Positions 44,019 to 53,632 are shown, counted from the stretch's first letter. The stretch: 64,000 nt of DNA from Desmospora activa DSM 45169 (GCF_003046315.1 NZ_PZZP01000001.1:1054001-1118000), one strand, 5' to 3'. Made by a program: numbers and translations. Notes: a model not told the origin generated them from the letters alone.

Positions 44019-45197
44019 ATGCCCAACCAGATGCGGTGGGTCTTCTGCCTTTTCTTGTTTTTTCTGCTCCCGTTACCTGCTGTCGCCGCTGAGGACGGCA
44101 CGTTGGAAGAGAAAGTGATTCGCACTCAACTCGACCAATTACAGACTGAGGAAGTAGAGTCCTTTTGGCAGGAATTGCGGGAGGAATACGGTCAGTTCCT
44201 TCCGCGGGAACAACCGAGTGACATCTTTCAATGGGTGATAACGAGAGAAGGCGGATGGGGTCTGACGGATTGGATCAAAGCATTGGCCGCTTATATGTTT
44301 CACGAAGTACTGATCAACGGGAGACTACTGGGGACCATTATCGTTCTCACCGTATTTAGCATGATTCTGCGCACCTTACAGACGGCCTTTGAGAGTAATC
44401 AAGTGAGCAAAGTCGCTTATGCCATCGCTTTTATGGTGATTATCATCCTGGCGGTGGACAGTTTCTCCATCGCCGTGGAATCAGCTAAGGGCGCCATCGG
44501 CAGAATGGTTCATCTGATGTTGGCACTCATCCCCTTGGTGTTAACATTGTTGGCCTCCATGGGCAATTTCGGCTCGGTGGGAATGTTTCACCCCATGATT
44601 GTGTTGATGATCCACCTCATCGGAACTGTGATCCATACGGTAGTGTTCCCGCTTCTGTTTTGCTCGGCGATTTTGGGGATTATCAGCGCCCTGTCGGAAA
44701 AATACAAGGTAAACCAGTTGGCCAACCTGTTGCGCAAGGTGAGCGTCGGTCTGTTGGGTACATTGTTGACGGTTTTTCTCGGCGTTATCTCGGTCCAAGG
44801 AGCGACTGCAGCTGTCACCGACGGTGTGACCATCCGCACAGCCAAATATATTACCGGCAACTTTGTCCCAGTGGTCGGGCGGATGTTTTCCGATGCGGCG
44901 GACACCGTGGTAGGAGCGTCACTCTTAGTGAAAAATGCGGTTGGGATGGCCGGGGTACTTATCCTATTGGTTACAATCGCATTTCCCGCGCTAAAGATCC
45001 TGTCGCTCTCCCTGGTTTACAGCTTTTCGGCGGCGGTGATGCAACCCCTGGGCAATAATCCGATCATCGAGTGTCTCAACATCATTTCCCGCACGTTGAT
45101 GTATGTGTTTGCCGCCCTTGCTACTGTCGGCTTGATGTTTTTTCTCGCCATCACCATCATCGTTGCGGCGGGCAACTTGTCGGTTATGATCCGGTAG
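44019..45197 (+). CDS. spoIIIAE: Stage III sporulation protein AE
   Basis: The large multi-span channel component, 392 residues, with an N-terminal signal-like helix, a charged extracytoplasmic segment (about 25-90), and eight or so membrane helices. Typical pieces are PLLFCSAILGIISALSEKY and SVQGATAAVTDGVTIRTAKY. ATG 44019 is preferred over 44010 because AAGGA lies eight bases upstream of it. Confidence 0.95.
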   Translation: MPNQMRWVFCLFLFFLLPLPAVAAEDGTLEEKVIRTQLDQLQTEEVESFWQELREEYGQFLPREQPSDIFQWVITREGGWGLTDWIKALAAYMFHEVLINGRLLGTIIVLTVFSMILRTLQTAFESNQVSKVAYAIAFMVIIILAVDSFSIAVESAKGAIGRMVHLMLALIPLVLTLLASMGNFGSVGMFHPMIVLMIHLIGTVIHTVVFPLLFCSAILGIISALSEKYKVNQLANLLRKVSVGLLGTLLTVFLGVISVQGATAAVTDGVTIRTAKYITGNFVPVVGRMFSDAADTVVGASLLVKNAVGMAGVLILLVTIAFPALKILSLSLVYSFSAAVMQPLGNNPIIECLNIISRTLMYVFAALATVGLMFFLAITIIVAAGNLSVMIR

Positions 45198-45213
45198 TGA
45201 AGGGGGATCCGCC

Positions 45214-45861
45214 GTGATCGCGTGGTTGAGTGATTGGTTAAAACAGATTGTGATGTTGGTACTGATCGCCACTTTTTTGGATCTCCTGCTGCCCAATAAC
45301 GCCTTGGATCGATATGTCAAATTGGTGATGGGACTGTTGATTATCCTGGCGATGTTGTCTCCTGTTCTCAATCTTTTGCAGACGGATTGGGATATCACTG
45401 ATTTTAAGTTTGAGCCCAGCCAGCAGCAGGAAGAAGCGATGGATCCCTTGGACCGGATTCAACAGGAGGGCAATTCGCTGGCAAATAGCCGCGAGGGTAT
45501 GGTGCGGGAACAGGTGGAACAAGAGTTGGCAGAGCAGATCGATTCCGAAATTACCGAGCGGTTCAAACTAAAAGTGGCGATGATCAACGTCAAAATTCAA
45601 GTCAACGATGAGGGAGCGACTGACGGGGTTGAAAAGGTAGAGATGACCCTTTATCCCGCAGAAGCAGAAGAGGGCCGTCGGCAAATGGATGCGGTAAATG
45701 AAGTGGATCCGGTGATCGTCGATCTGGAAGAGAAGCAGGAGGATCGCGTTGTAAAACAGGGGCAGGAAGATGGACAGAGTGCTGAGGTCGCCGCATTTGT
45801 GGCGGAAAAATGGGAAATTCCTGCCGATCGAATCGATGTGACAGTGGAAGAAGGCCCTTGA
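45214..45861 (+). CDS. spoIIIAF: Stage III sporulation protein AF
   Basis: A 215-residue protein with two N-terminal membrane helices (IVMLVLIATFLDLLLPN and VMGLLIILAMLSPVL). The long extracytoplasmic C-terminal domain shows the ring-building SpoIIIAF/AG-type fold region near residues 120-150. GTG 45214 follows AAGGGGG. It has an acidic extension near the end. Confidence 0.95.
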   Translation: MIAWLSDWLKQIVMLVLIATFLDLLLPNNALDRYVKLVMGLLIILAMLSPVLNLLQTDWDITDFKFEPSQQQEEAMDPLDRIQQEGNSLANSREGMVREQVEQELAEQIDSEITERFKLKVAMINVKIQVNDEGATDGVEKVEMTLYPAEAEEGRRQMDAVNEVDPVIVDLEEKQEDRVVKQGQEDGQSAEVAAFVAEKWEIPADRIDVTVEEGP

Positions 45862-45873
45862 GGGGGGATCCAG

Positions 45874-46512
45874 TTGTTGAAACGGTTATTGGACCGGATG
45901 GAACAATCCTTGGGAGGAGGGGAGCAGGGAACGAAAAAAGTGGGAGCGTTTCGGTGGCTGATCATTATCGGTTGCCTGGGAGTTGCGCTGATGATTCTTT
46001 CCTCCTTTTTCTCCGTTCACGATGATGTTTTGCCGCAGGAGATGCCCTCGGTGCAGAAAGAGGATAAGGAAGCGGAGACTACATGGAAAAACAAAAAAAA
46101 CGACGCCATGACGATGAAGGATTATGAATCCATGTATGCCAGCGAATTGGCCGATGTGCTGGGCAAGGTGGTAGGTGTAGATGATGTGTCTGTGCTGGTT
46201 AACCTGGAATCGTCAGAAGAAGAGGTGGTAGAGAAGGATGTGCGCCGAAATGAACAGGTAACAGATGAAGAAGACCCCAGAGGGGGAAACCGCCGTATTC
46301 AAGAGAGCAGCAAAGATGAAAAGGTGGTGTTGCAACGAGGGGAAGACGGTGATATTCCGATTGTCGTCAAAAAAATGAAGCCAAAGGTAAGAGGGGTGCT
46401 GGTTGTCGCCAAAGGGGCTGAAAATTTACAGGTGAAAGCGGCGATCATCGAAGCAATCCAGCGGGTCCTGGATGTACCGGTCCATCGTATATCCGTTTTG
46501 CCAAAAGGTTAA
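45874..46512 (+). CDS. spoIIIAG: Stage III sporulation protein AG
   Basis: A 212-residue single-span protein that forms the large ring in the intermembrane space. The helix is at about 30-50 (WLIIIGCLGVALMILSSFF) and the ring-building motif domain at 85-212, with LVNLESSEEEVV and a C-terminal VPVHRISVLPKG. It starts at TTG 45874 (or the next TTG, 45877) after GGGGGGATCC. Confidence 0.95.
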   Translation: MLKRLLDRMEQSLGGGEQGTKKVGAFRWLIIIGCLGVALMILSSFFSVHDDVLPQEMPSVQKEDKEAETTWKNKKNDAMTMKDYESMYASELADVLGKVVGVDDVSVLVNLESSEEEVVEKDVRRNEQVTDEEDPRGGNRRIQESSKDEKVVLQRGEDGDIPIVVKKMKPKVRGVLVVAKGAENLQVKAAIIEAIQRVLDVPVHRISVLPKG

Positions 46513-46528
46513 AAAAGGAGGGTGTCAA

Positions 46529-47095
46529 ATGAACATGAATAAACAGACGGTATGGTTGGTTACCATGCTGACCTTGATGGTGGTGCTGTCGGCGTATTAT
46601 ATTGTGACCGGTCCGGTGGAGCCGGCAACGGTCAATGATGATCCAGCTACAGAGGCCAAAGTGAAGACGGAAGAAAAGGATCAACCGGCGGATTCCAATG
46701 AAAAAGGAAAAGAGGATGAAGAAGCCGTCTCCAAGGAAGCCGAAAGCGATTATTTTGTTGGATATCAACTACAGCGCAATTCGTTGCGTTCCAAGATGAC
46801 CGAGGAGTATATGCAGGTGTTAACCGATCCGGAAGCCTCTGACAATAAAGTGTCAGAAGCCCGCGCAAAAATTGACGAGCTGATGAAAGTGGATAAATCG
46901 GAGTCGGTGATGGAAGATTTGATCCGAGAAGAAGGGTTCCGCGATGCGGTGGTGATCACTAATGAAAACGATTTTGTTGATGTTATCGTACAAGCGGAGA
47001 AGATGACTGATGAACAAGTGGTAAAATTGATCAGCATGGTGAAACAACATATGGATGTTCCCGCTCATCATGTATCCATCGCTCACCGGGGTTAA
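46529..47095 (+). CDS. spoIIIAH: Stage III sporulation protein AH
   Basis: A 188-residue single-span protein that meets forespore SpoIIQ across the septum. The helix is at residues 7-25 (TVWLVTMLTLMVVLSAYYIV), followed by an acidic linker and the conserved C-terminal ring-building domain ending VPAHHVSIAHRG. ATG 46529 follows AAAAAAGGAGGG. A terminator follows at 47113, closing the operon. Confidence 0.95.
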   Translation: MNMNKQTVWLVTMLTLMVVLSAYYIVTGPVEPATVNDDPATEAKVKTEEKDQPADSNEKGKEDEEAVSKEAESDYFVGYQLQRNSLRSKMTEEYMQVLTDPEASDNKVSEARAKIDELMKVDKSESVMEDLIREEGFRDAVVITNENDFVDVIVQAEKMTDEQVVKLISMVKQHMDVPAHHVSIAHRG

Positions 47096-47458
47096 TCCGA
47101 TAGAAGTGGGTGGCCGACGGTTTCGTCGGCTTTTTGATTTGGAAATGAGTATTTTGTAAATGTTCGAATAAGACATATATTTTCGTTTGGGTATGGTAGA
47201 ATGGACATGGTAGATGCTAATAACAGTTTTTTTCGTTTGAAAATGAAAAATTTTTTCTAATATTTTTTTAACATTTTAATAAATATAAAGGAATACCTTG
47301 TTGCTTTCCCTTTTATAGAGGGGTGTTTTTCGCTGTGAAGAGAGTAACATTGATTCCTTTGGACGGACAACGTAAAATGAACATAGGTTTTTTTGTTTCC
47401 TGGGATAGAATCGTACAAGAGCGAAACATTGAAACAATCATTGAAGGAGTGGACGAGA
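47096..47458 (+). promoter_or_regulatory. AT-rich 363-bp leader region upstream of accB
   Basis: After the spoIIIA terminator, TATGGTAGAAT (47192-47202) is a good extended -10 element. A second candidate is TTTGAA (47236-47241), 16 bases, TAATAT (47258-47263). The stretch 47220-47290 is unusually A+T-rich compared with the rest of the window, which suits an upstream-element-rich promoter. A small open frame (47335-47478) lies in the 3' part. Confidence 0.5.
47113..47135 (+). terminator. Terminator of the spoIIIA operon
   Basis: GCCGACG (47113-47119) pairs with CGTCGGC (47124-47130), then TTTTT. Confidence 0.85.
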
Positions 47459-47478
47459 GTGCCTTTGAAAATGCATGA
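47335..47478 (+). CDS. Possible 47-residue ORF overlapping the accB start
   Basis: GTG 47335, with GAGGGG about ten bases upstream, opens a 47-residue frame ([20 protein letters not shown] at the start) that ends at TGA 47476-47478, 20 bases inside accB in another frame. Placement would allow translational coupling to accB. No homology is recognised and it may be chance. Confidence 0.3.
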   Translation: MKRVTLIPLDGQRKMNIGFFVSWDRIVQERNIETIIEGVDESAFENA

Positions 47479-47959
47479 AATCCGGGAACTGATTCGATTA
47501 GTGGACGAATCGCAAGTGGAAGAGTTTGAGTTGGACAATGATGGGACAAAAATTGTAATCAAGAAGAAGGGGGAACGTTTGGCCGAGTCTGCGATCCAGG
47601 TTGTACAAAAACCAGCCCCCGCACTGGAACCGGTTTCCGCGCCTGCTGTTGCTCCGGTCCCCGCTCCGGTACAAACTCCGAATGAACCTGCGATTGAACA
47701 GGTAGAGGATGAAGCGGGTCTGCATCCGATTGTGTCGCCGATGGTGGGAACGTTTTACCGTGCCCCGTCTCCCGATGCAAGCCCTTATGTGGATAAAGGA
47801 AGTCGGGTGGAGGAAAAATCAGTTGTCTGCATCGTTGAGGCGATGAAGTTGATGAATGAGATTGAGGCGGAAGTGAAGGGCGAGGTTGTAAAAATTTTAG
47901 TGGAGAACGGACAGCTGGTGGAATACGGCCAACCGCTGTTTTTGGTTAAGCCGGATTGA
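47459..47959 (+). CDS. accB: Biotin carboxyl carrier protein of acetyl-CoA carboxylase
   Basis: AccB carries biotin between the carboxylase and transferase halves of acetyl-CoA carboxylase in fatty acid synthesis. The 166-residue product has an N-terminal helix, a Pro/Ala-rich linker (about 45-82) and a biotinyl domain with the biotin lysine in [13 protein letters not shown] near residue 131. GTG 47459 is chosen because AAGGAG lies nine bases upstream. It is co-transcribed with accC, as is usual in Bacillales. Confidence 0.95.
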   Translation: MPLKMHEIRELIRLVDESQVEEFELDNDGTKIVIKKKGERLAESAIQVVQKPAPALEPVSAPAVAPVPAPVQTPNEPAIEQVEDEAGLHPIVSPMVGTFYRAPSPDASPYVDKGSRVEEKSVVCIVEAMKLMNEIEAEVKGEVVKILVENGQLVEYGQPLFLVKPD

Positions 47960-47980
47960 GGGTTGTAAAGGAGAGAAATC

Positions 47981-49333
47981 ATGTTTAATAAAGTATTAAT
48001 CGCCAACCGCGGCGAAATCGCCGTTCGAGTGATTCGTGCTTGTCGCGAATTGGGGATCACCAGTGTGGCTGTTTATTCCGAAGCGGATCGGGACGCCCTT
48101 CATGTTACTTTGGCCGATGAAGCATACTGTATTGGCCCCGCCCCGGGAAAAGAAAGTTACCTCAACATGACTAACTTGATGAGTGTAGCGACATTGGTGG
48201 AGGCGGATGCCATTCATCCCGGTTACGGCTTTCTGGCGGAAAATGCCGATTTCGCTGAGTTATGCGCTGCATGCAACATCACTTTTATCGGTCCAAAACC
48301 GCAGGCCATCCTACGTATGGGAGATAAGACGACGGCCCGTGATACCATGAAGGATGCAGGGGTACCGGTGGTACCGGGGACGGAAGGGGTGATCGAAGAT
48401 GTGACGGAAGCGGTGGAAACCGCCCGTGAGATCGGCTTTCCGGTCATCGTCAAGGCAACCGCCGGCGGCGGTGGCAAAGGGATGCGCGTTGTCCACAGTG
48501 AGAATGAATTGAAGCGGGCCGTATTGACGGCACAGCAGGAAGCGGAAGCCAACTTTGGTAACCCCGGTGTCTATCTGGAGAAATATCTAGTGGAACCCCG
48601 CCATATCGAGATTCAAGTGCTGGCGGATCAGCACGGCAATACCATTCATCTGGGGGAACGGGATTGCTCCATTCAGCGCCGCTACCAAAAACTGATTGAG
48701 GAAGCACCCTCACCGGCGTTGGACCCAGATCTGCGTGAACGGATGGGACAAGCGGCTGTGGCTGCCGCGGAAGCGGTTCAATACGCAGGGGCTGGAACAG
48801 TAGAGTTTCTTCTGGATAAAGAGGGTCACTTTTATTTCATGGAAATGAATACCCGCATTCAGGTGGAACATCCGGTGACGGAGCTGGTAACCGGTGTGGA
48901 TCTGGTAAAAGAACAGATCTTGGTGGCTGCCGGAAATCCGCTCAGCATCTCACAGGAAGATGTGGTGATCGACGGTCATTCGATCGAATGTCGTATCAAT
49001 GCCGAAAATCCGGACCGCAATTTTATGCCTACACCGGGTGAAATTCAATTTTATTTGCCGCCTGGAGGATTAGGGGTGCGAGTAGACAGCGCCGTTTACC
49101 AGGGATATCGCATTCCACCCTACTATGATTCGATGATCGCCAAATTGATTGTATGGGGGAAGGATCGACCGGAAGCGATTCGGCGAATGAAGCGGGCTTT
49201 GGCTGAATTTGCGGTTGAGGGAATCAGCACCACAATCCCGTTCCATTTGAAGCTGTTAAACAACCGCAAGTTTAACGAAGGAGATTTTCATATTCAGTTC
49301 CTGGAAAAAACCAACCTTGATGAGGAGGATTAA
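47981..49333 (+). CDS. accC: Biotin carboxylase subunit of acetyl-CoA carboxylase
   Basis: AccC carboxylates biotin with bicarbonate and ATP. The 450-residue ATP-grasp protein has the N-terminal [16 protein letters not shown], the glycine-rich ATP loop [13 protein letters not shown] near residue 160, and [14 protein letters not shown] near 287. AAAGGAGAG precedes ATG 47981. It follows accB by 21 bases and precedes the yqhY gene. Confidence 0.97.
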   Translation: MFNKVLIANRGEIAVRVIRACRELGITSVAVYSEADRDALHVTLADEAYCIGPAPGKESYLNMTNLMSVATLVEADAIHPGYGFLAENADFAELCAACNITFIGPKPQAILRMGDKTTARDTMKDAGVPVVPGTEGVIEDVTEAVETAREIGFPVIVKATAGGGGKGMRVVHSENELKRAVLTAQQEAEANFGNPGVYLEKYLVEPRHIEIQVLADQHGNTIHLGERDCSIQRRYQKLIEEAPSPALDPDLRERMGQAAVAAAEAVQYAGAGTVEFLLDKEGHFYFMEMNTRIQVEHPVTELVTGVDLVKEQILVAAGNPLSISQEDVVIDGHSIECRINAENPDRNFMPTPGEIQFYLPPGGLGVRVDSAVYQGYRIPPYYDSMIAKLIVWGKDRPEAIRRMKRALAEFAVEGISTTIPFHLKLLNNRKFNEGDFHIQFLEKTNLDEED

Positions 49334-49337
49334 CGGT

Positions 49338-49745
49338 ATGGCAGAAGAAGCCAACGAAACACTGCAAACCGATATGGGCACAGTAGAAATCGCCCCGGAA
49401 GTGATACAGATTATCGGCGGTTTAGCCGCTGTACAAGTGGACGGTGTAGCCGGGACCAGCGGTGGCGTCGTCGACGATATCAATCAGATTTTGCGCCGAA
49501 AAAATCCAAAGCACGGCATCAAAGTGGAATTGGGAGAGGAATTGGAGATTGCTGTTTCGATTGCCGTTCACTTTGGCTATCATCTACCCGATGTCGCCGT
49601 CGAGGTGCAGCGACAGGTGAAAGAAGCGATTGAATCGATGACCGGATTGGTTGTAGGCAAAGTGTTGGTACGGGTAGTTGAAGTGAAAATTGCCGGGGAA
49701 ATGGAGGGCTCGCCAAAGACGGACCACCACCAGCGGGTGAAATAA
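49338..49745 (+). CDS. yqhY: Asp23/Gls24 family envelope stress protein (YqhY-like)
   Basis: A 135-residue Asp23-family protein. The domain spans about 15-120, with GTVEIAPEVIQIIGGLAAVQV and VSIAVHFGYHLPDVAVEVQ. B. subtilis YqhY occupies the same position after accBC and its loss disturbs acetyl-CoA carboxylase regulation, so a link to fatty acid synthesis control is likely. ATG 49338 follows GAGGAGG and lies five bases after the accC stop. Confidence 0.92.
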   Translation: MAEEANETLQTDMGTVEIAPEVIQIIGGLAAVQVDGVAGTSGGVVDDINQILRRKNPKHGIKVELGEELEIAVSIAVHFGYHLPDVAVEVQRQVKEAIESMTGLVVGKVLVRVVEVKIAGEMEGSPKTDHHQRVK

Positions 49746-49776
49746 CCGAATACCACCGGGAAGGGGAAATCAGGGA

Positions 49777-50340
49777 ATGAATGCGCACCACCGGCTTCTG
49801 CTGCTGATCTTTAGCCTCATTTTGCTGGTTGTATCAGGGGTGGGAGCCCTGATCACGATCGATGTCGGCATTGGTAAAAAGGAGACCGTCACCCGGTGGA
49901 TGGACACAGTATACGCCGATCCCCAGATCCGTTGGCCCGTTCTGGTTATCAGTTTGCTGTTGATACTATTTACATTGCATACGATCATCCAACTGTCACA
50001 AAACCGGGATCAAGAGACGGGCGTGGATCGAATGACTGAGTTTGGTCATATCCGCGTATCGCTAAAAACATTGGAAAACCTCGCATTGCAGGCGGGAAAC
50101 AATATCAAAGGAATTCACAACCTATCCGCTCGCGTCAAGCACGATGTGACGCATTCCTCTGTGGGGATCGGGTTAAAATTGACAGTGGACGGGGATATAC
50201 CGATCCAAGTTCTGTCTGAACAACTGCAACAGACAGTGAAGACGCATGTGGAAGAGATTGCAGGAGTCAATGTCAATAAAATTTCTGTTTACATAGCGGA
50301 CACTGTCCAACCGGATCGAACCCCGGTTCGCATCGATTGA
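49777..50340 (+). CDS. amaP: Alkaline shock response membrane anchor protein AmaP
   Basis: A 187-residue protein with two N-terminal membrane helices (LLLLIFSLILLVVSGVGAL and WPVLVISLLLILFTLHTII) and a cytoplasmic Asp23-like domain in the second half. AmaP proteins anchor Asp23 to the membrane in Staphylococcus. The neighbours on both sides, an Asp23-family gene and a DUF2273 gene, complete the usual trio. Confidence 0.88.
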   Translation: MNAHHRLLLLIFSLILLVVSGVGALITIDVGIGKKETVTRWMDTVYADPQIRWPVLVISLLLILFTLHTIIQLSQNRDQETGVDRMTEFGHIRVSLKTLENLALQAGNNIKGIHNLSARVKHDVTHSSVGIGLKLTVDGDIPIQVLSEQLQQTVKTHVEEIAGVNVNKISVYIADTVQPDRTPVRID

Positions 50341-50353
50341 GAGGTGCACCAAC

Positions 50354-50572
50354 ATGGAACGCATATGGGATACCCATCGCGGACGGTTGATCGGCCTGGT
50401 GATCGGTGTGGTACTTGGACTCATTTATCTGATTGTTGGTTTTTGGAAAACGGTTGCTTTTGGGATGTTTGTTCTTGTCGGTTTTCTAATCGGTCAGCAG
50501 TGGGATGACCGAGATGGATTGAAGGAAATGTTGGAGTCGATCAATCCAGGGAAATGGTTGAGAAAACGATGA
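50354..50572 (+). CDS. DUF2273 small membrane protein
   Basis: A 72-residue protein with two membrane helices (LIGLVIGVVLGLIYLIVGF and VAFGMFVLVGFLIGQQW) and a charged tail. DUF2273 proteins accompany Asp23 and AmaP. ATG 50354 follows GAGAGGTGC. A terminator follows at once. Confidence 0.9.
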   Translation: MERIWDTHRGRLIGLVIGVVLGLIYLIVGFWKTVAFGMFVLVGFLIGQQWDDRDGLKEMLESINPGKWLRKR

Positions 50573-50602
50573 TCCCAGCCCTTTCGGCTCGGGATTTTTT
50601 TT
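50572..50602 (+). terminator. Terminator after the DUF2273 gene
   Basis: ATCCCAGCC pairs with GGCTCGGGAT with a one-base bulge (50572-50580 and 50586-50595), then a run of T to 50602. It separates the acc-Asp23 block from nusB, perhaps incompletely. Confidence 0.8.
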
Positions 50603-50617
50603 GAAGGGAGGATTATG

Positions 50618-51043
50618 ATGTCCAGACGGAAAGCGCGGGAACGAGCATTACAAACCTTGTATCAATTGCAGCTGAATAAACAGGATGAGGAACAATTGAT
50701 GCGCCGGGAGGAGCGTCGCTTGTCTTCACAGGTAGATGAATCCGATCGGGACTTTTTTGCTCGGTTGGTACGCGGGGTGAGTGAAAACAAAGAGCAATTG
50801 GATCAACGCATCGAAGGGTATTTAAAAAAGGATTGGAGCATGTCGCGTTTATCGATCGTTGATCAAACGGTCTTACGCATAGCGGTGTATGAATTGTTAT
50901 ATGAACCGAGTGTGCCGGAAAAGGTGACCTTAAACGAAGCGGTTGAGTTGGCGAAAACCTTTAGCGGAGATGATTCCCCCAAGTTTATCAACGGAGTGCT
51001 AGCCAGTTTGCTCCGAAAAAATGATGAAGGAGAAAATCTCTAA
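50618..51043 (+). CDS. nusB: Transcription antitermination protein NusB
   Basis: NusB binds boxA RNA with S10 and supports rRNA antitermination. The 141-residue all-helical protein opens with SRRKARERALQTLYQL and has the conserved PEKVTLNEAVELAKTFSGDDSPKFINGVL. The second of two consecutive ATGs (50618) has the better spacing from GGGAGG. Confidence 0.95.
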   Translation: MSRRKARERALQTLYQLQLNKQDEEQLMRREERRLSSQVDESDRDFFARLVRGVSENKEQLDQRIEGYLKKDWSMSRLSIVDQTVLRIAVYELLYEPSVPEKVTLNEAVELAKTFSGDDSPKFINGVLASLLRKNDEGENL

Positions 51044-51088
51044 AATCGAACGATATCCATGATGAAAACAATAACGTTCGTCTATTTC

Positions 51089-51117
51089 TTTACAGTGTGG
51101 AAGACAAAGGGTAAACT
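51089..51117 (+). promoter_or_regulatory. Promoter of folD
   Basis: TTTACA (51089-51094), 17 bases, TAAACT (51112-51117). Confidence 0.5.
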
Positions 51118-51152
51118 GGGGGCGTAGAATTTTTCATGGGAAAGGGACGATC

Positions 51153-52016
51153 ATGGTGAGCAGGGGAGAAATCATCGACGGAAAAGGGATGGCGGCAGAA
51201 ATTCGCCTTGAACTAAAAGAGAAAACGGAAACATTGGTGCAACAAGGAGTCCGTCCTGGGCTGGCAGTGGTTTTGGTGGGGGAGGATTCCGCCTCACAAA
51301 CCTATGTCCGCGGGAAAATCAAGGCTTGCAATGAAGTGGGAGTCTATTCGGAGCTGATCCAATTGCCGGAGGATACCTCAGAGAAGGCACTGTTGGCTCG
51401 GATTGACCAACTAAATCAGGATCAGTCAATCCACGGTATTTTGGTGCAGTTACCATTGCCAGCACAAATCTCCCCTGATCGGGTCATTGCTGCGATTGAT
51501 CCGGAAAAGGATGTAGATGGATTTCATCCGATTCAAGCGGGACGGTTATTGACGGGGTTGGATGCCTATCTGCCCTGTACCCCTCACGGCATTCTCCGAA
51601 TGTTGAAGCGGTCGGGTATTGCACTGGAGGGAAAGCATGCGGTGGTGGTAGGCCGTTCTAACATTGTGGGTAAGCCTGTCTCCCTGCTGTTGCAGCGGGA
51701 GAACGCGACGGTAACCATGTGCCATTCGCGCACCCGTGAGTTGTCTTCTTACACACGACAGGCGGATATTTTAGTGGCGGCGGTGGGCCGTTATCATATG
51801 ATCGGGGCCGAGCATGTAAAAGAAGGAGCGGTGGTGATCGATGTCGGCATGAACCGTTCTCCTGAAGGGAAATTAGCGGGGGATGTCGATTTTGAAGCGG
51901 TTCGTCCGCTTGTATCTCATATCACTCCCGTGCCGGGTGGGGTGGGACCGATGACCATCGCCATGTTGTTGTACAATACCGTGCAATCGGCGCAAAGGGT
52001 TGCATCTTTGACCTGA
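51153..52016 (+). CDS. folD: Methylenetetrahydrofolate dehydrogenase/cyclohydrolase
   Basis: A bifunctional one-carbon enzyme of 287 residues. The catalytic Tyr/Lys are in SASQTYVRGKIKACNEVG near residue 50, QLPLP and DPEKDVDGFHP follow, the NADP-binding loop is VVGRSNIVGKP near 165, and PVPGGVGPMT lies at the C-terminus. ATG 51153 follows GAAAGGGACG. FolD belongs to the gene set that commonly surrounds OLE RNA loci. Confidence 0.96.
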   Translation: MVSRGEIIDGKGMAAEIRLELKEKTETLVQQGVRPGLAVVLVGEDSASQTYVRGKIKACNEVGVYSELIQLPEDTSEKALLARIDQLNQDQSIHGILVQLPLPAQISPDRVIAAIDPEKDVDGFHPIQAGRLLTGLDAYLPCTPHGILRMLKRSGIALEGKHAVVVGRSNIVGKPVSLLLQRENATVTMCHSRTRELSSYTRQADILVAAVGRYHMIGAEHVKEGAVVIDVGMNRSPEGKLAGDVDFEAVRPLVSHITPVPGGVGPMTIAMLLYNTVQSAQRVASLT

Positions 52017-52032
52017 TGGGAGGTGTCCCGCT

Positions 52033-53406
52033 TTGGAAACAAGGCAACATCAGAGCGTTACCCAACTTATTCAGTACCTGGGCCTTGTACTCGATCAGGA
52101 TGAATGGTTATCCCGGGTTTGGGTGCAAGGGGAGATCTCCAACTTTAAACATCATGCCCGGGGGCATATGTATTTTACCTTAAAGGACGAACAGACCCGC
52201 ATCCGAGCGGTGATGTTCGCTGGACACAACCGACGTCTCCGCTTTCGCCCCAAGGACGGGGACGATGTGCTGGTACGGGGACGGGTGGCTGTCTATGAGC
52301 GGGATGGGCAAGTCCAACTGTATATCAGCTCCATGCAGCCCAAAGGAATCGGTGACCGCTTTTTGGCATTTCAAGAGCTGAAGGAAAAGTTGGATGAAGA
52401 AGGACTTTTCTCCCCCTTGTTTAAACAAGCGCTCCCCTTTTTGCCCAGTCGGGTGGGGGTGATTACATCGGCGCAAGGGGCGGCGGTTCGCGATATCATC
52501 ACCACTATTCGTCGCCGCAGCCCGATTATCGATGTTTTGTTGTATCCCGTCGCCGTTCAGGGAGAGGAAGCGGCTTTTCGCATTGCAGCCGCCTTAGATG
52601 AGATCAATCGCCAAGGAGAAGTAGATGTAATCATCGTCGGTCGGGGTGGCGGTTCCTGGGAGGAGCTGTGGGCGTTCAATGAAGAGGAAGTAGCGCGGGC
52701 GATTCATCAATCGCGGATTCCAATCGTATCCGCGGTAGGCCATGAGACGGACACAACGATTGCCGATTATGTTGCCGATGTGCGGGCGGCCACTCCGACG
52801 GCGGCGGCGGAATTGGTGGTTCCCCTTTACGATGAGCTTTGTCACCGCATGCACACCTTACATCAACGTTTACAACGAGTGCAACAGCAGCGGTTGCAAG
52901 GGGCGCGAGCGGATTGGAACCGTTTGCTGCGGCGTAGGGTGTTGCAACGTCCCGGTGCACAGCTGGAACGGCTTGAGCAGCGTTTGGATGAGTGGACCGA
53001 GGACCTGATCCGCTCCATGTATGTTCGTTTTCCCGGTTGGCGTCATCGTTTGGAACGGTTGCAGTCCCGGCTTTTTTCGCACCATCCTACCTACCGCTTG
53101 ACTGCCTATCGTGAACGGTTGGAACAATGGACGCAACAAGGGTATCACCAGATGGATAAGCAGTTGATCGCCAACAGAAACCGATGGCTGCGACGGGTGG
53201 ACCGATTGGATGCCATTAGTCCGCTTAAAGTAATGCGCCGAGGCTACTCCTTGGTTTTTCGCCATGGGGATAAAAAGCTGGTTAAAAGTACCCGCCAAAT
53301 AGATCCCGGCGATCTTATCCAGATTCGACTCGCCGATGGACGCTTAAAATGTCAGGTGTGGGGAAAGGAGGAATACAACCATGACGGAGAAAAATCCGAA
53401 CCATGA
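52033..53406 (+). CDS. xseA: Exodeoxyribonuclease VII large subunit
   Basis: XseA, with XseB, degrades single-stranded DNA in both directions. The 457-residue product has an OB-fold at the N-terminus (WVQGEISNFKHHARGHMYF), the catalytic region with GVITSAQGAAVRDI and VDVIIVGRGGGSWEELWAFNEE split here as VIIVGRGGGS and ELWAFNEE, and a coiled-coil C-terminal half. It starts with TTG at 52033 after GGGAGG. It overlaps xseB by 26 bases. Confidence 0.95.
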   Translation: METRQHQSVTQLIQYLGLVLDQDEWLSRVWVQGEISNFKHHARGHMYFTLKDEQTRIRAVMFAGHNRRLRFRPKDGDDVLVRGRVAVYERDGQVQLYISSMQPKGIGDRFLAFQELKEKLDEEGLFSPLFKQALPFLPSRVGVITSAQGAAVRDIITTIRRRSPIIDVLLYPVAVQGEEAAFRIAAALDEINRQGEVDVIIVGRGGGSWEELWAFNEEEVARAIHQSRIPIVSAVGHETDTTIADYVADVRAATPTAAAELVVPLYDELCHRMHTLHQRLQRVQQQRLQGARADWNRLLRRRVLQRPGAQLERLEQRLDEWTEDLIRSMYVRFPGWRHRLERLQSRLFSHHPTYRLTAYRERLEQWTQQGYHQMDKQLIANRNRWLRRVDRLDAISPLKVMRRGYSLVFRHGDKKLVKSTRQIDPGDLIQIRLADGRLKCQVWGKEEYNHDGEKSEP

Positions 53407-53632
53407 CCTTCCCTTTGAAGAGGCGATGAAAAAGTTGGAAGAGGTAGTGGAACGCTTGGAGAGCGGTGATGTTCCCTTGGAGGAGTCAATCCGTCTATTC
53501 GAGGAAGGGATGCGGCTGTCCCGCTTATGTGGCGATAAGCTAGACCGCATGGAGCAGCAGGTGGAGATGTTGGTTCAAGAAAATGGGGCTTGGGTAAAAA
53601 AGCCCTTTGACCCCGAGGAGGGGAAGGACTGA
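53381..53632 (+). CDS. xseB: Exodeoxyribonuclease VII small subunit
   Basis: An 83-residue helical-hairpin protein that coats the XseA coiled coil: LPFEEAMKKLEEVVERLESG and PLEESIRLFEEGMRL are typical. ATG 53381 lies inside the end of xseA behind AAAGGAGG, and its stop is followed directly by the ispA GTG. Confidence 0.96.
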   Translation: MTEKNPNHDLPFEEAMKKLEEVVERLESGDVPLEESIRLFEEGMRLSRLCGDKLDRMEQQVEMLVQENGAWVKKPFDPEEGKD

